From a virus: DNA of 29,244 bases. The DNA lies in IMG/VR virus record IMGVR_UViG_3300024177_000032, positions 1-29,244 of that record, one strand, 5' to 3'. Both the position numbers and the translations under genes were made by a program. This document shows, piece by piece, positions 20,766 through 28,104 of this stretch. Position 1 is the first letter of the stretch, and every line of letters begins with the position of its first letter. The notes beneath the pieces are model-generated. The model had not been told where the DNA came from and did not search any database. It saw only the letters and a program-made list of their open reading frames with translations.

Positions 20766-21079
20766 TTATCCACACGCCTCTTCGACAAGCCGCTTGATGT
20801 CGCGGAGCGGGTCCGGATAGTCCATTGCAAGCCTGTCCATGCAGACCTTCGGCGTGGCGGTATCCGCCCGGCCAATAGATGCAAATGACGTCTTCGTTAC
20901 GCAATAGATGCAAATGACGTCTTCGTTACGGTCGCCTTCCAAAGCATGTCGCCCATCCTGGAGATCAAAATAAACGGTTCAAGGGAAACGCAAACCGCGT
21001 CAGCGTAGTAGGCTGCCCCGCTTCGCAGCATATGCACTGGCGAAAGTGGACTCACAATGTCGCCCACGCGAATGCTCAT
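20766..21079 (-). pseudogene. Tagged VGDIVSP protein broken by a 29-bp duplication
   Basis: From the ATG at 21079 (ATGA overlap) the frame reads MSIRVGDIVSPLSPVHML and then stops (TAA) at the junction of two 29-bp copies (20873-20901 and 20902-20930). Removing one copy restores a 94-residue protein that continues GRADTATPKVCMDRLAMDYP and ends DPLRDIKRLVEEACG. This repaired product aligns along its whole length with the upstream neighbour at 21076-21372 (VGDIVSP, AVCVS..PF, GRAD, DYPDP). The gene is thus a recently disrupted paralogue unless the duplication is an assembly artefact. Confidence 0.85.
20873..20930. repeat. 29-bp perfect tandem duplication
   Basis: Copies 20873-20901 and 20902-20930 are identical with no flanking homology. 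Being 2 modulo 3 in length, it shifts the frame of the tagged gene that contains it. Confidence 0.95.
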
Positions 21080-21372
21080 TTACATGCCTCCTTGACCAAA
21101 GCAGTTAACTCCCGGAACGGATCCGGGTATTCCTTATCGAACTTCTCCATGCACCGATGCATGGTTTCCTGATCGGCCCTGCCCGTAACCATGAACATCA
21201 TGGGATAAACCGACCATTTCCAAATCAAGCACCCGTCTTCGGAAGCCAGGACGAATGGGTCTGTCGATACGCATACGGCCTGATAGTAGGATTTAAGCGG
21301 TTCGCGGGCCACCGCCCCTGCCCATAGCTGTTGCGGCATGATCGGGCTCACGATATCGCCTACGCTAATCAT
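21076..21372 (-). CDS. Tagged VGDIVSP protein, intact paralogue
   Basis: ATG at 21372 overlaps the upstream stop. 98 residues: a small beta barrel (SVGDIVSPIMPQQLWAG, QAVCVSTDPFVLASEDG), a GRADQETMHRC turn and helix, and the tag DPFRELTALVKEACK, in which L is F and DI is EL. It is the model for the broken gene next to it. Confidence 0.75.
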   Translation of the reverse strand: MISVGDIVSPIMPQQLWAGAVAREPLKSYYQAVCVSTDPFVLASEDGCLIWKWSVYPMMFMVTGRADQETMHRCMEKFDKEYPDPFRELTALVKEACK

Positions 21373-21566
21373 TCGCACGCCCTCTCGACAAGCCGTTTGA
21401 CATCAAAAAACGGGTCGACGGCCTCGGTATTGCTCTCCAGCCAAGGGGCTCGTATAATACCCTCCTCAACCATCAACGCCAGCCCCTTCAAGTAATCACA
21501 TTCGCCGACCACGATTCCCACATTCCCCACCTTATGCCTCACCTTCGTGCCGATGGGGTATTTCAT
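21369..21566 (-). CDS. Tagged KOW-like protein, 65 residues
   Basis: ATG at 21566 follows GGAGG and overlaps the upstream stop. KYPIGTKVRHKVGNVGIVVG is a typical KOW/SH3-like strand-turn-strand. It ends VDPFFDVKRLVERACE. Confidence 0.75.
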   Translation of the reverse strand: MKYPIGTKVRHKVGNVGIVVGECDYLKGLALMVEEGIIRAPWLESNTEAVDPFFDVKRLVERACE

Positions 21567-21862
21567 TTGCAAGCCTCCTTCACCAGCTCCTCGACCTCCC
21601 ACAAGGGGTTGTCGTACTTGCACGGGATGTCGATCTCGGTTTCAAACATCATATCATTGCCCATTCCAATCACTGTGCCGAAAGTCTCCATCAGTATCCA
21701 TAGCTGCCATTCGCTCCAGCCGTCGGCGTCTTCCTTCGGCGGATGGTATTCCCTATCCGGCTGGTCGATGGACTCCCAGAAATCCTTCCAGTATTTCCTG
21801 TGCCATTCCTTGCCTTCCTTGGTCAACCTGACCCGGACATTATTATTGATGTTGAACTTCAT
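21563..21862 (-). CDS. Tagged 99-residue tryptophan-rich protein
   Basis: Starts by ATGA overlap. The body has many W and Y residues (KEWHRKYWKDFWESID, GWSEWQLWILMETFG). It ends NPLWEVEELVKEACK, where DPL is NPL and DI is EV. Confidence 0.7.
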   Translation of the reverse strand: MKFNINNNVRVRLTKEGKEWHRKYWKDFWESIDQPDREYHPPKEDADGWSEWQLWILMETFGTVIGMGNDMMFETEIDIPCKYDNPLWEVEELVKEACK

Positions 21863-22134
21863 TGATCGGCCCTGTGAACGAGGTTCACCATATCTCGTAA
21901 GGGGTCGTTTTCAGCAAGCCTGCCGATGAAATCCCTCACCAAGAACCTGAAATCGGCGTTGCTCCTCAGCAGCTCGTAATCAGCATCATCCAGGCCCGGC
22001 GGCTTTTTCCCCACTTGCTCCAGTAATAAAGCCGCCCCTTCGTAGCCATAATGGCCTATCAGCCCATTGGCGAATTTGTTCGCCTTGTCCATGAGCAGGA
22101 TGAAAACGTCAATTTCCTCCTTGAACTTCTCCAT
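21859..22134 (-). CDS. Tagged helical protein, 91 residues
   Basis: ATG at 22134 with GAGGAA upstream. Contains YGYEGAALLLEQ, also seen as YGYEGAVADIV in the gene at 22366, so the two share a module. Ends NDPLRDMVNLVHRADQ, with AC replaced by AD. Confidence 0.7.
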   Translation of the reverse strand: MEKFKEEIDVFILLMDKANKFANGLIGHYGYEGAALLLEQVGKKPPGLDDADYELLRSNADFRFLVRDFIGRLAENDPLRDMVNLVHRADQ

Positions 22135-22136
22135 CG

Positions 22137-22391
22137 CTATTCCTCGCACGCCTTATGCGTGAGGTCCGCGATATCCACCAAGTCGCCCATCTCGTCGATC
22201 ATCGCTTTGATTTCCCTGGCGACCATCCGCATTTCCCGCTGCCGATGCCAATCCAAACCGCCCTGGCGTATTTGATCATAAGCCAGCTCCAGGGCCTTCC
22301 GGTATCCATGAACATTCACCAACAACATGGCACGCCGCTTGACTTTGGCCTTCACGTAGCCGGCGTCATTCTCGAATATGCTCTTCGCCAT
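22137..22391 (-). CDS. Tagged helical protein, 84 residues
   Basis: Overlaps the upstream gene by 26 bases. Basic helical body (KAKVKRRAMLLVNVHGYRKA, WHRQREMRMVAREIK). The tag is LVDIADLTHKACEE: DPL is changed but DI, L and AC remain. It ends with the GAGGAA site of the next gene. Confidence 0.7.
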   Translation of the reverse strand: MAKSIFENDAGYVKAKVKRRAMLLVNVHGYRKALELAYDQIRQGGLDWHRQREMRMVAREIKAMIDEMGDLVDIADLTHKACEE

Positions 22392-22704
22392 CGGACAGCC
22401 CCATTTTAGCCATCATATCTATTATCGGCCGCAGCGGGTCTTCCCGGTAATCATCCAGGGCATGCTGAACGAGGCAAAGGTGGTTGTGCCGCTCGTCGAA
22501 TTCCTTCTTCCCGTCCAGAACCTCCCGCTCCCTGACAATGTCAGCGACAGCCCCTTCGTACCCGTACATCACGTATCGCCTATACGCCTCGGCCCGGATC
22601 GCCTTTAGCTGCTTGGCCATGTTTTCGTAAAGCAGCCTGTGCATTTCATTCTGATCGAACGCCTTGCTTTTGAGATGACCCAGAACATCTTGTTCCAATC
22701 CCAT
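22366..22704 (-). CDS. Helical protein with degenerate tag, 112 residues
   Basis: ATG at 22704 follows GAGGAA. Helical throughout (EMHRLLYENMAKQLKAIR, YGYEGAVADIVREREVL). DPLRPIIDMMAKMG near the end keeps DPL and the I/M pattern but has lost LV and AC. The remaining tail GLSDGEEHIRE is unlike other members. It probably descends from a tagged gene. Confidence 0.65.
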   Translation of the reverse strand: MGLEQDVLGHLKSKAFDQNEMHRLLYENMAKQLKAIRAEAYRRYVMYGYEGAVADIVREREVLDGKKEFDERHNHLCLVQHALDDYREDPLRPIIDMMAKMGLSDGEEHIRE

Positions 22705-22706
22705 AG

Positions 22707-22925
22707 CTATTCCTCGCATGCCTTTTCAACAAGCTGCCTGATATCGAACAGCTGATCCTTAATAACACGATGCGGAAAATCTTCGATCCTCATTGAGTCA
22801 ATCGGACCTGACTTGTAGAAGCTCGGCCAGTACACGCGGCCATCCGTGATATGCGTGACGGTTATCGTATGGAGCTTACCGTGGTAATCCTTCAGCACAT
22901 ACTGCCCGCCGACCCTGATGTTCAT
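22707..22925 (-). CDS. Tagged KOW-like protein, 72 residues
   Basis: ATG at 22925 with AAGGAA upstream. NIRVGGQYVLKDYHGKLHTI and TVTHITDGRVYWPSF form a small beta barrel. The tag is DQLFDIRQLVEKACEE. Confidence 0.75.
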   Translation of the reverse strand: MNIRVGGQYVLKDYHGKLHTITVTHITDGRVYWPSFYKSGPIDSMRIEDFPHRVIKDQLFDIRQLVEKACEE

Positions 22926-22927
22926 CG

Positions 22928-23098
22928 CTATTCCTTGCATGCCGCGTCGACCAGGTTCCTGATGTCCTCAAGCGGGTCTTCCGGCTTGATATCCTGCCGG
23001 TAATGGACAGTCACAATAAACGAGCCGTCCGGGTTCAGCGTCCGCTCCATCCTCTCGATCCTGAACGTGGGCCACTCATCAATCTCACGCAGGTTCAT
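22928..23098 (-). CDS. Tagged 56-residue protein
   Basis: ATG at 23098 with GGAGGGG upstream. It overlaps the previous gene by 14 bases. A beta meander (TFRIERMERTLNPDGSFIVT) is followed by EDPLEDIRNLVDAACKE. It is one of the smallest bodies, so half of the protein is tag or its linker. Confidence 0.75.
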   Translation of the reverse strand: MNLREIDEWPTFRIERMERTLNPDGSFIVTVHYRQDIKPEDPLEDIRNLVDAACKE

Positions 23099-23765
23099 CG
23101 TCCCCTCCGAACGCCCCCATGACCCGAAGGATGGCCTCGGCCTCGTAATCGGCATCCTTCAGTAGCTGGGCCAGGAAAGTATGGGGCTTTTCCTTGAGCC
23201 GTTTCTCGACAATAGAGGTGATAATAGTGATGGCATTGGAAGACAATTTCACTGCCGTGGATTCGGTTTCCTGCCATTCTTTGACTGTGCTAATAATCCC
23301 CTCCAGCTCCCTCTTGACGGCCAATGCGACCGCCAATTGGATGAATTCCTCGTCGCCTATTAGCACGGCCTTGTCGGATTGGTTGACGATGCTGACGCCG
23401 TCTTCGCTGTAGCCGTCCTTTGGCAGGACCCTGACGATCTCAGATTCTGGCAGCTTATGGGATTTCTCTTTGGTTGCCTTATCGGGAATGCCCACCAAGA
23501 CACCGCATTTTTGGCATCGAAAGACCCGCTGCAATAGCCCTACCCGGTCGTAGGCCATCGTCATTTCAACCCAGTCGTGATCCGGGGCGTCTGGACATGG
23601 GAGTATAATCGGCTGTGATACTGAACCGCTGGTTCCTATCACTCCGTAATCCGTCGGATTGGATGTCCAAGGAGGCGATGTCGTCCTCTTTATTGGAAGA
23701 TTCCAGGGGGATGTTGTCGTTCCCGTTACTGGAATCCAGGGATTGATGTAATCGCCCGATGACAT
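23085..23765 (-). CDS. Untagged 226-residue protein
   Basis: ATG at 23765 with GAGGGAG upstream. N-terminal 45 residues are rich in W, P, S and T with PW repeats (NPWIPVTGTTTSPWNLP). A CQKCG pair near residue 85 is followed by an alpha/beta middle and a helical C-terminus (AVALAVKRELEGIISTV). There is no tag, so the cascade holds untagged genes as well. Unknown function. Confidence 0.7.
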   Translation of the reverse strand: MSSGDYINPWIPVTGTTTSPWNLPIKRTTSPPWTSNPTDYGVIGTSGSVSQPIILPCPDAPDHDWVEMTMAYDRVGLLQRVFRCQKCGVLVGIPDKATKEKSHKLPESEIVRVLPKDGYSEDGVSIVNQSDKAVLIGDEEFIQLAVALAVKRELEGIISTVKEWQETESTAVKLSSNAITIITSIVEKRLKEKPHTFLAQLLKDADYEAEAILRVMGAFGGDDEPA

Positions 23766-23767
23766 GG

Positions 23768-23977
23768 CTATTCTCCCTCGCACGCTTTCTCGACCAGGTC
23801 GGCGATGTCCTGGAGCGGATCCCTTTCAGGCTCCGGCTCCTCGAATTGGTCGTCGTACCATTCGTAATCGGCATCGTAATTACCCCTGCAATCGACGCAC
23901 ATGACATTTGCGTTGCCGACGATCAACAGCTTTCCGCATCGGCTGCAAGTGTCAAGATCCGGGTAGCTGTTCTTCAT
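23768..23977 (-). CDS. Tagged zinc-ribbon protein, 69 residues
   Basis: ATG at 23977 with AAAGGG upstream. CSRCGKLL and MCVDCRG give CxxC...CxxC, a zinc ribbon, then an acidic stretch (YDDQFEEPEPE) and RDPLQDIADLVEKACEGE. It shares a 38-base identical tag DNA with the gene at 19245-19556. Confidence 0.8.
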   Translation of the reverse strand: MKNSYPDLDTCSRCGKLLIVGNANVMCVDCRGNYDADYEWYDDQFEEPEPERDPLQDIADLVEKACEGE

Positions 23978-24170
23978 CGCATGCCCTTTCCACCAATTCC
24001 CTGATTTCCAGCAAGGGATCCGGTTTAGCGTTCCCTTTATCAATCCAGCATTCCCAACAAAGATTGTCGTCATGCCGATCCTTAATGGGGATCTTCTTGT
24101 CGCACATCCAGCATTTACTCTTCCGTATCCTTTTGCTTGGGGATGTCTTCCTCCGGCCATTCCTCGTCAT
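23952..24170 (-). CDS. Tagged zinc-ribbon protein overlapping the small terminase gene
   Basis: ATG at 24170 has a textbook AGGAGG site, although it overlaps the small terminase gene by 56 bases. A later ATG at 24107 would lose the first cysteine pair. KCWMCDKK and LCWECW form CxxC...CxxC. The tag is PDPLLEIRELVERACDE plus six residues. Confidence 0.75.
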   Translation of the reverse strand: MTRNGRRKTSPSKRIRKSKCWMCDKKIPIKDRHDDNLCWECWIDKGNAKPDPLLEIRELVERACDEEQLPGS

Positions 24171-24894
24171 GGGCCTCCTCCTGTTCCGTAGCTGGTATTA
24201 TATTGACCTCGTCGGGGCTTACGGGCAATACACCGTTGGTGATGATCTTGCCATTCTCCCTGTCAATCAGCTTGTCCATCTCCAATATGCCCACGAATAC
24301 GGTGCGGATGATGTCCTTGACGTCGTTGGGATGGCTCGATACCGGGACCAATTGCTGGCCGTCCGGGGTCGTGTTGGAATTCTTGTTGACGATCATCCCC
24401 TCGATCTGCATCCTCTGCTGCCTCAGCTTGATGATGACGTCCATCCATCGCGGGTCGCCGGGGGCGTGGCCCTCGACGTACTTGTTCTCCTCGACGGTGG
24501 TCAGGTTCCCCTTCTTGCCCTTGGATTTCCCGGTGAGCAGCTTCTTCCTGTGGATCTTCTCGGAATCCTGCTTGGAAAGGTAGTAGGCGTGGTAGGCTTC
24601 CCTCAATTGCAGGTCGATGGAGGCCAATTCCTTCCTCACCTTGGTATCGAAAGAATCGATGGCCTGCTCTTTCCATTCTGCCTGGACCTTGCGGAGGTCG
24701 GTCCATATCTGCACGTTGGACAGGGTGTAGGGGCGGATGGAGGCGATGTGGTCGGCTATCATCTGGAGGGTATGGCCCTTGAGGTGCAACTCCATCTCGA
24801 TGGCCAGGTCGAGACGTCGCTGGTCCTTGGACCGCTTGGCCTGGGTGCCCCCTGCTGTTCCTTTCATCCCCTTCGGCGGCATGGCTTGTTCCAT
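24115..24894 (-). CDS. terS: Terminase small subunit
   Basis: 259 residues. After a basic start (PPKGMKGTAGGTQAKRSK) there is a helix-turn-helix region (AIEMELHLKGHTLQMIADHI, TLSNVQIWTDLRKVQAEW), as in TerS proteins that bind phage DNA at the packaging site. A long coiled middle and an acidic tail (EQEEAHDEEWPEEDIP) follow, fitting the oligomerisation and TerL-contact regions of the family. The genes of the large subunit lie about 3.4 and 6.5 kb further along the transcript. Start at 24894 or, with a slightly better site, 24882. Confidence 0.75.
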   Translation of the reverse strand: MEQAMPPKGMKGTAGGTQAKRSKDQRRLDLAIEMELHLKGHTLQMIADHIASIRPYTLSNVQIWTDLRKVQAEWKEQAIDSFDTKVRKELASIDLQLREAYHAYYLSKQDSEKIHRKKLLTGKSKGKKGNLTTVEENKYVEGHAPGDPRWMDVIIKLRQQRMQIEGMIVNKNSNTTPDGQQLVPVSSHPNDVKDIIRTVFVGILEMDKLIDRENGKIITNGVLPVSPDEVNIIPATEQEEAHDEEWPEEDIPKQKDTEE

Positions 24895-24958
24895 CCGTGT
24901 AGTTAAATTGGCGGGAAGGTTAATCAGATAATGAATCCGGCTAACGGCGTCTGGCCGG

Positions 24959-25195
24959 TCAATTGCATGCCTCTTCCACGAGCTTGGCGATGTCGTCCAG
25001 CGGATCCCTGACGCCGATCAATTTCCTGAATTCCCTCATGGGAAGCCATTCTTTCTTACCCGTAGCCCAATGACCCCTCCTGAAGCTGACAATCCCCTTC
25101 TTGTTCACGCCCATCACCGTCACTCTGTCCCACGCCGTCCTGCCGTCCGGCATTTCGACAGCAATGGTGAATGCATCACCCTGCATCAAAGTCAT
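24959..25195 (-). CDS. Tagged small beta-barrel protein, 78 residues
   Basis: ATG at 25195 by ATGA overlap. MTLMQGDAFTIAVEMPDGRT and VTVMGVNKKGIVSFRRG are beta strands with tight turns. The tag is RDPLDDIAKLVEEACN. It is the gene upstream of the small terminase gene, from which it is separated by 64 bases, one of the few gaps here. Confidence 0.75.
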   Translation of the reverse strand: MTLMQGDAFTIAVEMPDGRTAWDRVTVMGVNKKGIVSFRRGHWATGKKEWLPMREFRKLIGVRDPLDDIAKLVEEACN

Positions 25196-25449
25196 GATTG
25201 GCATGCCCCCTCCACCAACAGGGCGATGTCGAATAATGGATCCTTCTCCAGCTCCATTTTTTCAGCAAGCGCCCCGGTGTAGGCATTGTACACGTTCTCG
25301 CCGCCGTTGCCGTAGCGGATTCTATACGAGCCGGACTCGACATTCATCCAGATTACTGTGCGGGGCGTATCGTCGTTGCTCACCTTGAATGGGGGCTTGG
25401 GATATCCCCTGCCTTCCTTCGCCAACCTGAATACGTCCGCCAATGTCAT
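25192..25449 (-). CDS. Tagged 85-residue protein
   Basis: Starts by ATGA overlap. Begins TLADVFRLAKEGRGYPK, then a beta body (RTVIWMNVESGSYRIRYG) and the tag KDPLFDIALLVEGACQS. N-terminal similarity to the next gene upstream (NDLQKLFNDVENGKRPMPR) suggests common ancestry. Confidence 0.75.
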   Translation of the reverse strand: MTLADVFRLAKEGRGYPKPPFKVSNDDTPRTVIWMNVESGSYRIRYGNGGENVYNAYTGALAEKMELEKDPLFDIALLVEGACQS

Positions 25450-25727
25450 GATTCGCACGCCTCCAGCACCAGGTCTCTGATGTCCTTGAGCGGGTCCTCG
25501 ACCAGGTCGAATAGGCAAAGGCCGCTCAAATCGAATACGTTCTCGGAACGCTCGTGGCGGTAGCGGACCTTGAATTTCCTTTTGATAAGATCAACCTCGA
25601 TGACCTCACGGCCGTCGCATTGATCGTTCTGCATATTGGGGAATATGCGGCGGATCGCCAGCGGCAATCTGGGCATGGGTCTTTTGCCATTCTCGACGTC
25701 ATTGAACAGCTTCTGGAGGTCGTTCAT
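25446..25727 (-). CDS. Tagged 93-residue protein
   Basis: ATG at 25727 by ATGA overlap. Body NDLQKLFNDVENGKRPMPRL followed by strands (EVIEVDLIKRKFKVRYRHE). The tag is EDPLKDIRDLVLEACES. The start and RIRYG/KVRYR segments resemble the gene at 25192, so they are probable paralogues. Confidence 0.75.
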   Translation of the reverse strand: MNDLQKLFNDVENGKRPMPRLPLAIRRIFPNMQNDQCDGREVIEVDLIKRKFKVRYRHERSENVFDLSGLCLFDLVEDPLKDIRDLVLEACES

Positions 25728-26182
25728 CGGTAGGCCCTCTCGACAAGGTCCTTGATGTCGGCCAACGGGTCCCATCCGCCGACCTTTAGTGAAACCACTT
25801 CGGCCGATTCCAGCTTCTCGAAATAGCCCTTCCACGGCTCCCAGCCGACATAAGTCCCATCCTCGATGGTCTTCCTTATGGATTCGGCGGAGCCCTCGCT
25901 ATCGTAAACGCCCACAATATGCCACGCCCCGGTCGTGCTCCCGAAAGTCCCGCCGGTCCTGTAGCGGACCAGGACGACGTGAATCATAGGGCATGCGTCG
26001 AAATCGATCTGCACCTGCTCCCTTTGAAGGCCGGGCATCTCGGAAACGTCTTTCTGGCATGCCACCAGCTCGAAGTCGATGACCTCATCCTCGTGGCTCG
26101 GCCACGGATCGTCCTCCTGCCCGGCGCATATCTCCCCGCCGGAGCGCGATTCCCGGTAGAACAGATTCAGTGCGGCGACCAT
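25724..26182 (-). CDS. Tagged 152-residue protein
   Basis: ATG at 26182 with GGGAG upstream, 2 bases after the previous stop. It is the longest tagged body: an acidic alpha/beta domain (DEVIDFELVACQKDVSEMP, IHVVLVRYRTGGTFGSTTG, GWEPWKGYFEKLESAEVV) ending WDPLADIKDLVERAYR, in which C is Y. Family unknown. Confidence 0.7.
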   Translation of the reverse strand: MVAALNLFYRESRSGGEICAGQEDDPWPSHEDEVIDFELVACQKDVSEMPGLQREQVQIDFDACPMIHVVLVRYRTGGTFGSTTGAWHIVGVYDSEGSAESIRKTIEDGTYVGWEPWKGYFEKLESAEVVSLKVGGWDPLADIKDLVERAYR

Positions 26183-26184
26183 AA

Positions 26185-26412
26185 TCAAAACTCCCGCAGC
26201 AGCGTCAGCGATTCCATCGCCTCGTCGTCGGCCTTCTTGTTCCTTATGGCCTCGTTGGGCGTTCGGCCTTTGCCGAGGAATTTCCATTTGCCGCCAACGC
26301 ACGCCCAACCGTGATTGACGCAGCGCGGGATGGCCTCTGAATGGCGTATGGGAATAGCCCGGCCGCATTGGGAGCATTCGTACCAAGATCGGTTACACTT
26401 GGTCTTCTTCAT
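26185..26412 (-). CDS. Zinc-ribbon protein, 75 residues, untagged
   Basis: Starts MKKTKCNRSWYECSQCGRAI, with a second CVNHGWAC, giving a CxxC / CxxH type knuckle. GGKWKFLGKG recalls WELVGKG of the next gene upstream, so the two may be paralogues. It ends in a helical segment (DDEAMESLTLLREF) without the tag. Confidence 0.65.
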   Translation of the reverse strand: MKKTKCNRSWYECSQCGRAIPIRHSEAIPRCVNHGWACVGGKWKFLGKGRTPNEAIRNKKADDEAMESLTLLREF

Positions 26413-26416
26413 GACC

Positions 26417-26680
26417 CTAATCCCTCGCCAGGGCTACCATATCCTTCAGCGTCCGGCGGGTCTCGGCGTCCTCGATATCCACGCCCTTGCCGACCAGTTC
26501 CCAATCGTGCAGCGATATGTCATGGGGAAACCCGTTCTTACTCCAATTGTCCCACATGCGCATATCCACGAACCCCTCATCCTTGGGCTTGAAGCAAATG
26601 CCCACCCACGTGCCGTTTTCGGAGACCTCGCCGCAATGCACGCATTTGTACCAATTGACAAGCTTCTTCCTGACCTTCAT
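26417..26680 (-). CDS. Small protein with single CxxC, 87 residues
   Basis: ATG at 26680 with GGAGAACGG upstream, overlapping the previous stop. CVHCGEVSENGTWVGICF carries one CxxC and a third Cys, possibly half a zinc ribbon. The C-terminal RRTLKDMVALARD is only distantly like the tag (L, V, A spacing), and I do not count it as one. Confidence 0.6.
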   Translation of the reverse strand: MKVRKKLVNWYKCVHCGEVSENGTWVGICFKPKDEGFVDMRMWDNWSKNGFPHDISLHDWELVGKGVDIEDAETRRTLKDMVALARD

Positions 26681-26916
26681 CCGTTCTCCTCATTGGCCCT
26701 ATCCACCAGGTCCTTGATGTCGTCCAGGGGGTCGGCGTCCCGCGTCGGCAAGTCCACGTTCTGCGGGTCGAATACCTCCCCGTCCCTGAACTGGACGCCG
26801 TACTGGTAATGGCCGTAGTAACCGTCCATCCAGAAAGCGATCTCCCATTTGCCGGTCAGGGGATGCCTGGTCATTCGGTGGTAGCTGCTCATGACTAGCA
26901 CGCACCTGCAATTCAT
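26677..26916 (-). CDS. Tagged 79-residue protein
   Basis: ATG at 26916 by ATGA overlap, or 26892. Strand-rich aromatic body (GKWEIAFWMDGYYGHYQY, VQFRDGEVF). The tag is ADPLDDIKDLVDRANEENG, with AC replaced by AN. Confidence 0.7.
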   Translation of the reverse strand: MNCRCVLVMSSYHRMTRHPLTGKWEIAFWMDGYYGHYQYGVQFRDGEVFDPQNVDLPTRDADPLDDIKDLVDRANEENG

Positions 26917-27098
26917 GTGGATTCAGCCGCGATAACAAGGTTCAGGATGTCGTCAAGGGGGTCCGCCTCCCTGCATTCCTGGACCTGCCCGCCTACGACT
27001 TCCAAGCCGCTGGCAAACGTGAAAACCCATTCCCCGGCCCGCCACGACCACTCGCCCTCCTCCCACCTGCCGGTATTCGGGTTCTTGAAGACGATCAT
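26913..27098 (-). CDS. Tagged 61-residue protein
   Basis: Beta-rich body (GRWEEGEWSWRAGEWVFTF). Its start IVFKNPNTGRWE and the start of the gene at 26677 (TRHPLTGKWEIAF) have a common x-TG-x-W pattern. The tag is ADPLDDILNLVIAAEST, with AC changed to AA. Confidence 0.7.
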   Translation of the reverse strand: MIVFKNPNTGRWEEGEWSWRAGEWVFTFASGLEVVGGQVQECREADPLDDILNLVIAAEST

Positions 27099-27099
27099 T

Positions 27100-27336
27100 T
27101 CACTTCTTCCGTTTCATGCCCTTGTACTTAGAGGGTCCTTCACACTTGAGCATCAGCACGTTCTTGCCGTTGACCTTGACCACTTTGTGCGGCCGGTACA
27201 AGTAGCCATCGACCTCATAGACCTGGGCCGTGTTGTGCTCATATTCCATCGAGTTGGCGGTCTCCTTGAACTTGCGGCCGTCCAGGGGGCCGCCGACCAT
27301 CTCCACGTAATCGTGGGTCCTTGCGTCGCGATCCAT
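27100..27336 (-). CDS. VGGPLDG-type small phage protein
   Basis: 78 residues from the ATG at 27336, which has GGAGAGG at a good distance. An earlier ATG at 27408 coincides with the predicted RNA start. DYVEMVGGPLDGRKFKE is the MVGGPxDG pattern frequent in small phage proteins of unknown function. It continues with strands (YEVDGYLYRPHKVVKV) and a basic end. No tag. Confidence 0.7.
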   Translation of the reverse strand: MDRDARTHDYVEMVGGPLDGRKFKETANSMEYEHNTAQVYEVDGYLYRPHKVVKVNGKNVLMLKCEGPSKYKGMKRKK

Positions 27337-27414
27337 ACGTCGCCTCTCCAGCGTCTTGCAATGGTGCTGGACGTCATCCAGGAACCAGGTGTTTTGGTAA
27401 GTGATCATGCCGTA

Positions 27415-27443
27415 ATTATACAGCCTATACTACCGAAAGTAAA
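27415..27443 (-). promoter_or_regulatory. Promoter inside the cascade
   Basis: TTTACT (27443-27438) and perfect TATAAT (27420-27415) with 17-base spacing. It lies just after the tag end of the upstream gene and starts RNA near 27408. Confidence 0.75.
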
Positions 27444-27446
27444 GGG

Positions 27447-27646
27447 TTAGGGCGGCTCCTCGCACGCCTCCTCGACCAGTTCCTTGATCCCCCCCCCCCA
27501 AGCGGGTCGTCCTCGGCCCAAAAATAGCGGTAACATTCCCCGCACCTGTAAATGAATAAGCAGGGCCTCGTTGGATGGACTCCCTCGTACTTGGCAATAT
27601 GCACCCTCTGCCGTTTGCCATCCCCTTTGCAAAGTGGGCATATCAT
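27447..27646 (-). pseudogene. Tagged zinc-ribbon gene with frame break at a G10/C10 run
   Basis: From the ATG at 27646 (ATGA overlap) the protein begins MICPLCKGDG and later CGECYRYFWAEDDPL, a CxxC...CxxC zinc ribbon running into the tag. At 27489-27498 there is a run of ten C (G10 on the coding strand). Read as it stands, the frame shifts and gives an unrelated arginine-rich end stopping at 27425. With nine or twelve G the tag frame IKELVEEACEEPP (stop 27447) follows directly. It could be phase variation, a recent slip or a sequencing error. Confidence 0.8.
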
Positions 27647-28104
27647 TCGTACCGTTCCCCTTCCGGGCTGCCGGTATGGAACACCAGCATTTCTTCGAGC
27701 TTCCTCACCTTGGCCTTCTGGTGCCCCAAAGCCCCCTCAAGCTCCTTGATCCGTTCCGTCGCGTAATCTGCGTTGTAAGGGCAGCCGGAAAGCAAGGACG
27801 ACGTGAACCTGTCGCAATTGGTCATCATCTTGTCCTTGCCCAGCAACGCCAACTGCTCCGGCGTGACCGTAATCCCTACCAGCTTGCCGAGCATTACGTA
27901 GACATCCATCCAGCAAACTGCGTCTGCCTGTTGCGTGACTACGGAAAGGACCGCTTCCCGCATCTTGTCGTATTCCTTGCCGATGTTGAGGTAATGCTGG
28001 AGGGAAACGGCAAGGCGGTCGGCAACGTCTGGCCGGCCCGGCCCGGCGGCTTTCTTATTGAGGAAATCCAGGAACTTCCGCAATTCGATCTCCTGCTCGC
28101 TCAT
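27643..28104 (-). CDS. Helical 153-residue protein, untagged
   Basis: ATG at 28104 with GAGGAACAG upstream. Helical with a C-terminal coiled coil (YATERIKELEGALGHQK, VRKLEEMLVF). The middle (AVCWMDVYVMLGKLVG) is hydrophobic. No family is recognised. It follows a tagged gene and is followed by the frame-broken one. Confidence 0.7.
   Translation of the reverse strand: MSEQEIELRKFLDFLNKKAAGPGRPDVADRLAVSLQHYLNIGKEYDKMREAVLSVVTQQADAVCWMDVYVMLGKLVGITVTPEQLALLGKDKMMTNCDRFTSSLLSGCPYNADYATERIKELEGALGHQKAKVRKLEEMLVFHTGSPEGERYE

Noticed and set aside
19816-20913. Longer terminase ATPase with 60 extra N-terminal residues
   Set aside because: The extra part is the shadow of the broken tagged gene and of the 29-bp duplication. 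No ribosome site at 20913.
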